From Pithys albifrons albifrons (taxonomy: Eukaryota > Chordata > Aves > Passeriformes > Thamnophilidae): a DNA stretch of 64,000 nucleotides. Under the pieces are notes generated by a model. The model ran no database searches. It was given only the letters and a program-made list of their open reading frames with translations, and was not told where the DNA came from. This document shows, piece by piece, positions 13,855 through 24,000 of the stretch. Position 1 is the first letter of the stretch; each line of letters begins with the position of its first letter. A program made the position numbers and the translations under genes. The DNA is taken from positions 13,475,001-13,539,000 of the forward strand of contig NC_092471.1 of the NCBI RefSeq assembly GCF_047495875.1. The letters are read 5' to 3'.

Positions 13855-14130
13855 CAGTAACCCCGCAGAGACTCCCAGCTTGGCTGGAGCCGCGATGAAC
13901 TTTCCTGCTTCTCTCCTCACTGGGTGTGCCCTGTCCTGCTGGGGATAAAACGGAGCATTCAGCCGGCGCTGGCCACAAGGAATAAATAAAGCCAGGAAGG
14001 AACTGCGGGCCAGCAGGAGAGCCGTCAGCGGCGGTGACGTGCGCGGTGTCTGACCCCGCCGCCGCGGCGGCAGCAGCAGCGAGGCTGCCCCGCTCCTCAT
14101 CCCCGCCAGCTGGGCATGCCGTGCCTGGTG
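13855..14130. promoter_or_regulatory. Small CpG island, candidate promoter or regulatory hub
   Basis: By hand count roughly 25 CpG dinucleotides fall in about 275 bp with GC near two thirds, whereas CpG is rare in most of the window. It contains a perfect 12-bp palindrome CCGCCGCGGCGG (14,059-14,070), a CRE-type half site TGACGT at 14,035-14,040 followed directly by a GCGCGG NRF1-like core, and a short GCAGCAGCAGC run. Unmethylated islands of this type commonly mark vertebrate promoters, so a transcript (perhaps non-coding) may start here. Direction cannot be decided: no splice donor or clear TATA box at a convincing distance was identified. An open minus-strand frame across the island (13,690-14,223, 177 codons) is proline/arginine/alanine-rich, as expected of GC-rich DNA lacking AT-rich stop codons, and shows no family. 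Confidence 0.5.
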
Positions 14131-17100
14131 GTGGAGCCTTGTGGGAGCAGAGCCCCCAGCTCTCCAGCCTTGCCTGGGAAGCAGCTGTGCCACTGTGGTG
14201 CCACAACATCGCTGCTGTGCCACCAGCTAATCCAGACGTGTGAAATCACAGCAGGAGAGCACAAAGGAATTTTATTCCTGTTTGTTTGTTTTTTAAAGAG
14301 GAAAATAACCCAGGAGAGTTTTACAGAGCCAGGCCAGCACGGCAGCACCACACTCCTCAATTAGCACCACTCAAGAAGGGCAATCCCCTGTATCAGCTGC
14401 GAAAGGGCAGGAAGGAGTGAGCAAAGCAGGCAGAGGGGAACATTTAACACAGAGCCTGCCTGAATAACTACCTTGTGCCATTGCCAGGAGCCCCAGCTGT
14501 CAGCACCACCTTTCACCTGAGAGTGCTGCCTCCAGAGCCAGCTGGAGGAAGGTGTGTGTAGGCATCTCTGATGACATTCAGAGAGCAGAGGACCATTAGC
14601 TGCTGCCTCCCACAAAGCACTCAGTGGCTAGGAGGCAAAAAAGGATGGGGCTTGAGGGGGAAAGGTGCTGGTAACAGGAATCTGTGGTGGCTTTCATGAG
14701 TGGTCTCCTGCACACACATTGCTTCACCATGCTTAGGGGCTGAGTCATGTGAGGTGTCACCCGAGGTAAGGAACAGAGAACACTGAGCTCAACTCTGCCC
14801 ACGGGTGCTTTTCAAAGCTCAGGAGTGCCTGTGCTCAACCCAGATGTGCCCTGTGTGGGCACAGCCAGAGCTTCCTCAGATTGCCAGGTCACAGCCCAAC
14901 AATGAAGACACAGAGCAGACACAGACATGAAACCACCCAGATGAGGGACACATCTGTCTTGTTTCTTTGAAATCAGAGAGATTTCAAAATGACTCAATAA
15001 AAGTTACCATTCACAGTTTGAAAAAGAAGCTTCAAGGAAGACACTTTGAGATAATGCAAATGGAGACCATATTGGTCTTCCCTGGAAAAAAATGAAATCA
15101 CTACGGAGGAAAACGGATATATTAAGAACATTGCAGAAGTGTTTTGCAAACCAAATTGAGGGAGGAATTGATTGCTAATACATGGATTCAAGACCACATT
15201 TCCTCCTTGATAATTTCTAGATTTCATTCTGTCCTTAAACCAATGCCTAACACTGATTCAATATTCTAGATTGCATTCAAAAAAAAAAATCCCACAAAAC
15301 AAGATATTATGTGAAACAGCTCATGTTTATATGTACTTCCAGGACTTAAAAAAATTTGGCACACAGTTTTCTATGACATAGTTCAAAGCAATGTTTTATA
15401 TAATTGTTGTATTTCAAAGGCATATGAAACTGAAAACTTGATAAGAAAATGAGAAGTGGAGTGTTTAACTTCAAAGAGAAATAAAACCTCACTTCCTACT
15501 TCTGCCCCACTGTTCTACGTTGCAATTAAACAAGTAGTTTCATACACAATACTTGATTTATCACTGGTCAGAATGTATAAGCTAGCTTGTACTTTTGTAA
15601 GGACTGTCCAGTTTCTGGAATTGTGATGCCCAACTGTGATTATATTTGACTAATAAATTAAATCCACTCAAGAACAGACAAACTTCAAAGTAAGGACCAG
15701 GCATTAAGAAATAGCAGGCTAAACCCTCCCAAGTCCTGTATCAAACTTCCACTGTTTTGTTAATTTCTTAAAATGCTAAGCCAAAGATTGAAAGTAAAAC
15801 TCCAAACCTAGGGCAAGGTATCAGTAGGGAAAACCACATCAGTAATCAATCTAGAAACTGTTCTATGGGGTTAAATTTGTATTTTCAGGAATAAACTTCC
15901 CATATTCTCCTCTGTTTCAAGCTACCAAAAAAAGAAACCCTAAACAAACAAGGTTCACCAAACCTCACCACACAGCAGAAAAAAAAAATCATCCTTTTTG
16001 CCCCTGCTACTTGAACACCACTAAGGACTAGAGGGAAGCAGGACAGTGCTCAGAGCACCCAGAAAGCTCAGCTAAGCCTGGGTTCACCAGGGTCTGTTAT
16101 CCAGCCAGTGGGAATTACACTGAGGAGCAAAGGGAAGCAGGAACCCAGCTGGAATGTGGATTCCCCAACCCCTTCAGTGTGCACTGCCTTTTATCCAGGG
16201 TTTGTGGCAACTCCACAATTAAGAGCTTAATGCACGTAAGATATACTTTGTAAGCAAAACATTATTCATTAACAAATCTGATTAAACTGCTAATGCAGTG
16301 AGCACTAGCACAAGTTCAGAAAGACAAATAGTCTCAGTGGTGCAGTGTTTGTGAGGAACATTACCCCTAAATGGATTTTAACTATTTAAATTGGCTTCTG
16401 TTCAGGAACTATGAAAAGACACAATGGAGCACAGAACACTTCATTTAGCTTACTGGGCTTAATGTGAGGGGGGAAAAACCCCACAGATTAAGGCTTCTGA
16501 CTTCAGAACAGTCATACACATAATTCTGCCAAGATACCTGTGTTGTAACCCCAGATTAAAAAAAAAAGGGTATTTTTCTCCCCTAGCAGAACTTTACTGA
16601 TTATTAAAGATTTGTCAGTAACTGGTGTTTTTTTCCTGTGTGTAGAACATTTTAAACCCATTTCATATAGACTAAATCATGTTCAAATCCTGGATTCCAG
16701 AAATGTATACTGTGCTTTACTGCTGTACTGGTGAAACTTCTGCTTTCATCCCTTTATAAGCATTGTGATATTTCAGATCGTGGAGGCAAGTTATTACATG
16801 AGAATTTTAGCTTTTATCTTTTTACTAAAGGTATATTTTCATCATTTTGGTGGGACTAAAAGAAGTTCCTGCTGGCCACAAGAGACATCTGATGGCTTTC
16901 CCTCCTCACACATGCCTACTTTCCCCATTTTTTTTCAGAAGCCTGATATCAAATCCTGTAAGCAAGTAACTCAGGCTGATACATGCAAATTAACTGTAAT
17001 AGCTACTCCTGCCTGACTGTGCCCCAGCTAAATACAAGGCCATTTTGAGCCCTTTAAGAGGAACCTATTTCACTGCACTCAGACACCAAGGCCGTAGCTC

Positions 17101-17419
17101 CAGCTCTCCTGTGCTGAGCAGCCGTGCTGGGCGTGGGAGTCCGAGGTTTGGGCTGTCTGGGGAAGATTGCCAGCATTATGTTTTACTGCCTTCCTTTGAT
17201 CCCCATTTGAGAGGTGGTAGGTGCACAGCATTGACCTACTGAACTGAGCTATGCTAATATGGCCAGAATATTTCAGTAATTATTTCACTGTATGACCTAC
17301 AGGTTCTCGCATGACTGAGAGCTCTGATTGTACAGAAGCAATGTCAGCCCACCAAAATGCATATTCTTGTATAACCTGAAAAATGAATAGCTTAAAAAAC
17401 CCTAGGTGGGTTTTTTTGC
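14131..17419. other. Unique non-coding sequence flanking the CpG island
   Basis: GC stays moderately high to about 14,950 and then falls to ordinary AT-rich sequence. Nothing here matches a gene or transposon I know. If the CpG island is a promoter, the first exon or intron of its transcript would lie on one of its two sides, but no splice-site pair can be supported by eye. Confidence 0.5.
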
Positions 17420-17422
17420 TCT

Positions 17423-17531
17423 TCCTATTGATCTTTTATTTCATTCTCTAAAAGTCAAGATGAGCCCCAACCCAAAAGTTCCAAGATCAATAGGAGTTTT
17501 GACTAAATGAGAGCCATAAGATTTGGCCTGT
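17423..17531. repeat. Relic of an old palindromic amniote repeat (MITE-like)
   Basis: A perfect 13-bp inverted repeat, TCCTATTGATCTT (17,423-17,435) and AAGATCAATAGGA (17,483-17,495), encloses a 47-bp spacer. The right arm continues into GGAGTTTTGACTAAATGA and ends at ATTTGGCCTG. This follows a motif common in turtle, crocodile and bird genomes (a near-palindromic CCATTGACTTCAATGGG core, then AGTTTTGCCTGAGTAAGG, then a GGATCTGGCC-like end). The family name is not certain to me. Confidence 0.5.
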
Positions 17532-18001
17532 GATTTCTAGAACTATTCTTGTAGCCTGAGAAATATTGCTGGTCAAATCTCCCAGTGATAACGAGCTGTG
17601 TACACACACTGTTTACAGCAGCCTGATATAAACTTTACAATATAAACTCTGCACCTTTTCCTCTTATACAAGCCTATTTCTAACATTCAAATCTTGTTTG
17701 ATGGCAGTCACAGAACCAAGCAGTTTGGAATTTCTGAAACATCTAGGGAGATAGAAATCAAATGGTGCTCAAGCTAGTTAATTAAAACATTTCAGAATCT
17801 TTCACCTGCAGTGTCAAGCTGTTTTGTTAAGTGAAGAATTGAGAGACTAACAGAGCAGGTGCTGCTGAAAGCAGAGATTGCCATAGAAAAATCACTTTAT
17901 AGAAGCCCATCAGAAGCAGTCTGACTACAGGATCTAATAGAGAGGGCAGCGTATGCTCATTGCTTCTCATTACCTGATTGTGAAATCTATAGTTTAGAAA
18001 A

Positions 18002-18056
18002 GCTCTCATTGAAGTCAATCGGGATTTTCCCAGAGTCAGACTGCAGGATTGGGACC
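18002..18056. repeat. Second relic of the CATTGAAGTCAAT-type amniote repeat
   Basis: CATTGAAGTCAATCGGGATTT is followed by CAGAGTCAGACTGCAGGATTGGGACC, the same order of phrases as in the element half a kilobase to the left. It is a short, decayed fragment with no coding capacity. Confidence 0.5.
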
Positions 18057-18123
18057 ACACTGTGCCATTATGGTAGATATCACAAAGACCAGGCTGCCTA
18101 TATTAGAGTTTTCAATGGCAGCA

Positions 18124-18189
18124 CCTGATCTGAAGCCAAATGAATTTAATATAACACTTCCCATTGATTTCACTGCAGACCAGATCAGG
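18124..18189. repeat. Degraded palindromic MITE-like element
   Basis: The ends CCTGATCT (18,124-18,131) and AGATCAGG (18,182-18,189) are perfect inverted copies. The interior retains CCCATTGATTTCACTG, close to the self-complementary interior of a well-known amniote palindromic repeat that reads CCTGATCCAAAGCCCATTGA at its end. About 66 bp long, so near full length for a small hairpin MITE of that type. Confidence 0.55.
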
Positions 18190-20239
18190 AAGAAGAGTCA
18201 CCACATGGCTGGTTTAGGACAAAATAGTAGAATGAAGCATCATTGAATTTGTTGAACAGGTTGTGTGTGTGTATAGACAGATATTCTGCCCTTCAAAAAA
18301 AATAGTTATTAAGGAATAACAAATGATGACACCAACAGGAAAAACACCTAACTCACAGTCAGAAAAAATGATGTGAATGGACTCCTGTTTGGTATTTCAG
18401 GGCATCATTCATTTATTTTGAATGGAAAATAATATTAAAAGGTCAGAAGCAAACATCTGCACAGCACTGCACATCTAAGTAGTACCAATGAAGTCAATGA
18501 TGCTTGATCTATTTGTTCAGAAAGACTAAGGCCAATGCTTATGATACCAATAGTCCAAGACCTGCTCTGCTGGGAGGTCTTTAAGCCTTGGCTCTGGAGG
18601 ACCTCCTCAAAATTACTGCCAGTGTAAGTGACCAAGAGTATTTTCTTCAGTCAGTGATTTCCAGGACAGAAGCCTTAATCAGTATTATCCTTGGGGTACA
18701 GGGTGTAATTTATCTGCACTGGATGTCCCAGTCCTGTCTAGGATTATAGGTAACAGCATAAAACCAAGCAATAAGTCACACATCATTACTTTCCAGATAA
18801 ACTAAGAGAGAAACTGGAAAATATTTCAAAGGACTTTTCTGAAAATGTTTACTTCCAGAAGAAACCTTCCCACAGCTTTGCATTCTTAGTTGGGCTCTTG
18901 AAGTGCAGTCTCACTTTCCTACTTACCCCAATAAAAGTTCTAATCAATACAAAGCATTTTTACGGTGTTGAACATTGTTTTTTCCGGTGAACTAACCTCC
19001 TCCTGGAAGTTCATGTTTACGGGGACAGATGTGCTACCTCTTTCCCATTGGTGCAGCTTTGTGTTAGCAATTATCTTTCTGTTGCCCCAGAAGACTAGTT
19101 TTACATGGGCTAGGAGAGAGAGAGATACTAAGAAAGGAGTGGCAGAAAGATAGAAGTGCAGCAACAAAGCTTCTCTTTCCACCTTATCCATGTGTTCCCT
19201 TCTGTAAACGAACCAAAACCAGCAAAGGGTACTCCTAGTCTAAACAGTAGCGCTTGATATACATATATGAATCAAAGCAGATAAAGCTACAATTTAGAAG
19301 AGTTGCCCTGTAACATAAGGATTCTTTTCCTTAAAAACAACATGAAAAGACAATTTTACTGTAATTCATATTCAATATTTGCAAATGCACTATTTTTGAT
19401 ATGTGTTAACTTCCCTTGTATGCATTACTGCCAGTTACCATCTCTCTCAAAAGAGCACACCAGTCAAGATGAGGCTGCACAGATGACCTTTATTTTTCAG
19501 AGGCAATCTGTCCTTCTGGGTCCACCTGCCCCCTCTCAGATGTTTGTTTTTGTGTTGTGTTTTTTGTTTGTTTGCTTTTTTTTTCAGAGATGAAAAGAGC
19601 CTTTCTCAGAAGTTGCTTCCTTTCCACATTGGAGATGGCTCAGTTGTAGAAGACTTGAGGAAGGGTATCAAACTGGAATCAGAAATTTGAGATACTCTGT
19701 GCTTCTACTTCTCCACTTGACAAATACTGTAACACTGAATGACTTTCCAGGTTTAGTTCATTAATGTCTCTTTATTATATGGAACTATTTTTATGAAAAG
19801 TGGTAGATATTATTGTGGTCTCATTGTCATTTTAAGACAACTCCGTTCAAGTTTTTCTTCCCTCTCCTGAAGAGGGAGTGAATAAACTTAACTGCCTTTC
19901 TAGGTGGATTTTCCCCAGGTAGTAAATATTGACTGTCCGCACCAAAACACCTAAGCACCACTATCTCACATGAAAGGGCCAAAACTACTAGACAGATGAG
20001 AAGCAATAGCAGATTGAAGCCTCTGTGCACGTATAACTGGGACAAAGAGCCACACAAGTCAGGATTACACATGCGTGCATAATTATATGTTATCCAGCGA
20101 TTACGTGTGGAAAGCACTGCCCATCTACATCTGCAACAGCTACTGTGCACACACAAAGCATCTACACACCGCCTTATTGAGGAACAGGAATGGAACAATC
20201 TCTTTTTGAAAAAAAAATCACCAAAGAGGACAAAAAAAA
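18190..20239. other. Unique non-coding sequence
   Basis: No gene seen. A (TG)n run of 12 bp lies at 18,262-18,273, a short GA-rich run at about 19,110-19,125, and T-rich runs near 19,560-19,590. A 138-codon minus-strand frame at 19,827-20,243 shows no known family. Confidence 0.5.
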
Positions 20240-21180
20240 GCATATGTTAAGGTATGATTGACAGCCGCCATAATGGACTGTCATGTCAAAAGAACTGCCT
20301 TGCTAATTCTCTTACATAATGAGCTAGATGCTAGGCTCTCCTTGCAAGTTTGATTGTGCACCCTTCCATCAATCTTACCGACATCTTGGCATCTAAAATA
20401 CAGCAAAACCACTTAACAAGGGCTCTTTAAACAGGCAAGAGGAGGGATGTCTCTGTGTATTAAATGTGATGTGGAGGTTGCTATGGTAAATTTGAGCATG
20501 TGAATGTAGCAGTGCAAAATTCCACACTGGTGGCTAAAGCTGAGGCGAGCCATGCCTCCAGGTTCTTTAAGTGTACTTGGATTGCATTATTCAATGAACA
20601 GAAAAATCATGGTTCTGGCACCACTTTCATGGTCAGGAAAAAAAGGTGCTTTTGTCTAATCCTTTTCTTTGTGTGTGTGTATATCCCTGGGGTGTTGATG
20701 AGGAGCATCCAAAATGGATTGTAGTATGTTCTCTCTGCAGCTTTCAAATATGGGGCTCCATCCCCCAGACTCCTTCAGTAACTAAGACTGGAAATATATA
20801 TGCATTTCTCTCTCTCAGCTTTTTTTTCCGCTTCGTCTGGTTGTCACAGTTACATAATGCTGCCAGTTGTAATCGCAGCTCAGTGGTGTTGTTAGGCAAC
20901 TCCGTTAGCTTTAGTTACTGAATTGAAAATTGCCATATAGGTGTCGACTATCTGCCCTACAGTTCTCATGATTATAGCTTTAACTATTGGCACTTCCCTC
21001 ATTACCAGTTCTCAGAGTTCCCATTTTGCTTGCCAGATTTGTAATCCACAGAGCCCCTTCAGCTGTGAACTGCTCCCACCCAAGCAATTGGAGATTAATT
21101 GCCAGCTCCACTCCAGGGCCCTGTAGTGGAGGGGGACTCAACTACTCATCAGTGAGTGAAATTTAGTGTACAAATATTTA
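20240..21180. promoter_or_regulatory. Candidate distal enhancer / conserved non-coding element
   Basis: The block carries high-information binding motifs typical of developmental enhancers. TGATTGACAG (20,255-20,264) is the composite PBX-MEIS/PREP site, and CTGTCA (20,278-20,283) is a MEIS half site in the opposite orientation. GTTGCTATGGTAAA (20,477-20,490) is one base from an RFX X-box consensus, and GTTGTTAGGCAAC (20,888-20,900) is a weaker X-box-like site. It lacks repeats and long frames, and its mixed composition resembles vertebrate conserved non-coding elements. Conservation itself cannot be measured here, so this is inference from motif content. Confidence 0.35.
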
Positions 21181-22711
21181 CTGGAATTTACTGTTATTTC
21201 ATTTTTCCCTTTTAGAAGATATTCCACAGGAAGTCTTCCATTTTCCCAGCTACACAGTGACATTTCTTAGAAGTGTTTTGTTGCTACTACTCACTCATTA
21301 TTGCAAAGGAACCAAAATGAATAACATACTACAAGCTCACTGATAAGTCCACCACAACCCAAGAGCATACAGGAGCTGTGACCACCACTATGCCTGCTAT
21401 TTTATCCAGTGACTTTGGAGCTGTTTGTTCAGGGATATTATAATTTCTGATTATTCCATTTCTCTATTTCTTCCTGTTTTTTTCACTCACATTTATAAAT
21501 TTTAAGCATCATTTTAGTCCATGTTCCCAATATCTGCCTTCCTTTTGGTCAAGAAACATTCCCCTGCACAAAGCATCACTTTTTGCATGCGTGATTCCAT
21601 TGTTCTCTCTTTGCAAAAATCAAACTCTCTGGCAGACAAGTCCTGGTCTGACTGAGCACAAATGCTGACCTGACTATTCAGTATGATCTTCACAACTAGA
21701 GTTATTTTCAACCTCCCTCAAATTTCCCTCTTTCCAGCACTTTGTTGGTTTCAACTCCCAGAGTTTCTGTGCAATTGCTACCAATAGTAAAGCTTTTTGT
21801 TTAAATATATTTAACAGGACTCTTAACTTTCTGCAACTCAGAAACATTTTCCTAAGGCACTCCTGTGGTTCCAGGGATCAACCTCCTTTTATGTACACCA
21901 GCTCTGGCAATAACAGCACCATTTCTGTCTCACCCAGCCAGCCTCTACAGTTTTCACAGTCAAATGCCAGCCACAAAGAAACAAGTTTGGAACCTTAAGC
22001 ATCATTTCTCAAATAATTTTTAGTACAACACTTGTTTTGCTGAGGTTTCTTACTCACCTCATGCTCCCATCTTTCCTCATTGTGGTTCTAGGCTTCTCCA
22101 GGACTCTGGATTGCTTCCAGCCCCCAAATGCTCCCTCTTATTCAGCCTTTCTCTCACTATTGCAGACCTGCAGCCTCTTTCCCAGCAGCACCCAAGAAGC
22201 CTTAAAAGCTTTGCCTCCCTGCAGAACCCTCCCTCATTTGCCACAGCTGTTGCTAAATTAATGCCTTGAATGTTCAATTAGTAGACTCACACCAATGTAT
22301 TTAAAAGCTTGTGGCTATATTTTGTAAGTTTGTGGGAGCAGATGTGACTTTCTGAAAGTATGAACAGACATGGGGACGTTATCAAGTCAGTTTTATTAAT
22401 ATAAAACTTCATTGCTGTCCATTCTTTCCTTGGCACTGATAAACTTTTCCCCAGTACTTCTATAGGGATTTTTTCAAAGCTGTATGCCTGCTTTGGCCTC
22501 GTGTTTGTTCAGTTCACTTATAAACTCTTTGGTAACAAATACATGTGCTGGGTTCCTGAATCCTGCTCCTGACAATCTCATATATGATAGAAGCCGTGCC
22601 CATGCTGCACATGTCAGTTCAGTATGGGTGAGATATTTGCATATGCAGTAGGAGTGGAATTTGGGGTGGGGAGAATATTTCTGTGATAAAATGTGTGTTG
22701 AGGACTCTGTT
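21181..22711. other. Unique non-coding sequence
   Basis: No gene or recognisable repeat family. Mildly pyrimidine-rich over 22,030-22,220. The frames there are short and without domains. Confidence 0.5.
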
Positions 22712-22880
22712 CAGCTCCTGATTCTACCTATTCTGGGCCTTCTCAGTGATCTTGGACAGTCTGCTTTAATCCTTTATGGCTCAACTTCCTAGCTGTAAAA
22801 TAATGAGGATAATCTGTTTGGAATGACCAGTGCTCATGAGGTTGTGGGGGAAAAGCTATTAGACAGGAAAGTAAGTTGAA
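22712..22880 (+). mobile_element. MIR-type CORE-SINE relic
   Basis: The order of phrases follows the MIR consensus: GATCTTGGACAGTCTGCTTTAA-like (the CTTGGGCAAGTTACTTAA region), CTCAACTTCCTAGCTGTAAAA (the CTCAGTTTCCTCATCTGTAAAA region), TGAGGATAAT, and TCATGAGGTTGTGGGG (TCATAGGGTTGTTGTGAGG). The 5' tRNA-like head is not preserved. MIRs are over 100 million years old, which suits the heavy divergence. Plus-strand orientation relative to the consensus. Confidence 0.65.
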
Positions 22881-23439
22881 AGATAAAAGGATCTTTTGCT
22901 CTCATATGTTGGAGTAAGTTTTTTTCCACCTCTTCAGAGTACTCAAAAGTGAAAAGAGGATGATGTTTCTCAGTTGGCCAGGTAGTCTCAGAGATAGCAT
23001 TTCTCCATTTTTTAAAAGTATCTCATTTCAATTGTCATTAAGGAATTTTTCATTTCACTTGTATATCTGTTCTAGCCTTGTAATCCTGAGTTCAAAAATA
23101 TTTCCCCTCACTATTGAGATGATTTTGTGTTTCAGAACTCCAAACATCAGCACTATATGACTTGTAACATGACATTTAATAATTTTTTTACATGCAAGTT
23201 TCTCTGTGGGGCTTTTAAAATTGCTTCTAGTAAGGACAATCTCTTAAGAGGAAAAAAATTATTCACAGCTGTCTTGTTTTCATTAGCATGTAAAATCACC
23301 TTTCTACTTTCTCACAATTCTGTGGTTTCTTCTACAACAGTGCAGATTAATGGATGCATTTTTTGTTTCTCAGAAAGATCTAATCATAGCATGGGAAGAG
23401 AAGAGAAGCCAGTGAGAATCCTCTGATCAGCCAACTCTC
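22881..23439. other. Unique AT-rich non-coding sequence
   Basis: Nothing assignable. Two overlapping short plus-strand frames (66 and 99 codons) look like chance. Confidence 0.45.
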
Positions 23440-24000
23440 CCTAGATCAAATACTCTCTGTTTGGGAACATCTGCCTTAAAAGATACCACCTGTCCATAAA
23501 AAAATACAATAATCAAGTGCTTATATGTCAAATATTGCAAGGAATGTTTAAAAGCTCATAATAATCATTCCTTGTAAGGTAACTAGGTTATAAATTTAAG
23601 CTGAAAATAACATTGAAAATCCAAAGTGAGTGCATCTGCCTGTGTGGTTGGTACGACAGGATGGTGCATGTACAGCCATGAGCACATTATAACATTTGAT
23701 ATTTTTAATCAAATCCCATTTTAAGATGTCATGTGTGTTACTCTGCTAAAGGTCATTTTAGTTACAGTAGCATTAAGGGTTTTCAATAAAACATTTTAAA
23801 TGCCAGTTATATAACTGCTTTTAAAACATTTAACAGCCACACCGGTTACATGACCTGAGACAAAGGATATTTTCTCAGGACTTTGATATATTGTGGCTAG
23901 ATTATCCTTATGGGAACATTCAGTTCCATAATGGCCTCAGGTCATCCCATAATATGTGGCAGAGGATTTTTTTCACCAAAACAGTAATTGCTAATGAAGC
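23440..24000. promoter_or_regulatory. Candidate non-coding regulatory block with paired TEAD-type sites
   Basis: CAAGGAATG (23,538-23,546) and CATTCCTTG (23,566-23,574) form a perfect 9-bp inverted pair 19 bp apart; 11 of 12 bases match if extended. Each arm holds GGAATG/CATTCC, the TEAD (MCAT) core. The following 400 bp is repeat-free and has several TAAT homeodomain cores. Enhancer function is inferred only from motif density. Confidence 0.25.

Noticed and set aside
13690..14223. 177-codon minus-strand open frame over the CpG island
   Set aside because: Rich in A, R, P, S and G as GC-rich non-coding DNA gives; no domain; stop-poor because TAA/TAG/TGA are rare in such sequence.
19827..20243. 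138-codon minus-strand frame
   Set aside because: Hydrophobic and cysteine-rich by chance in T-rich sequence; no known domain or splice context.
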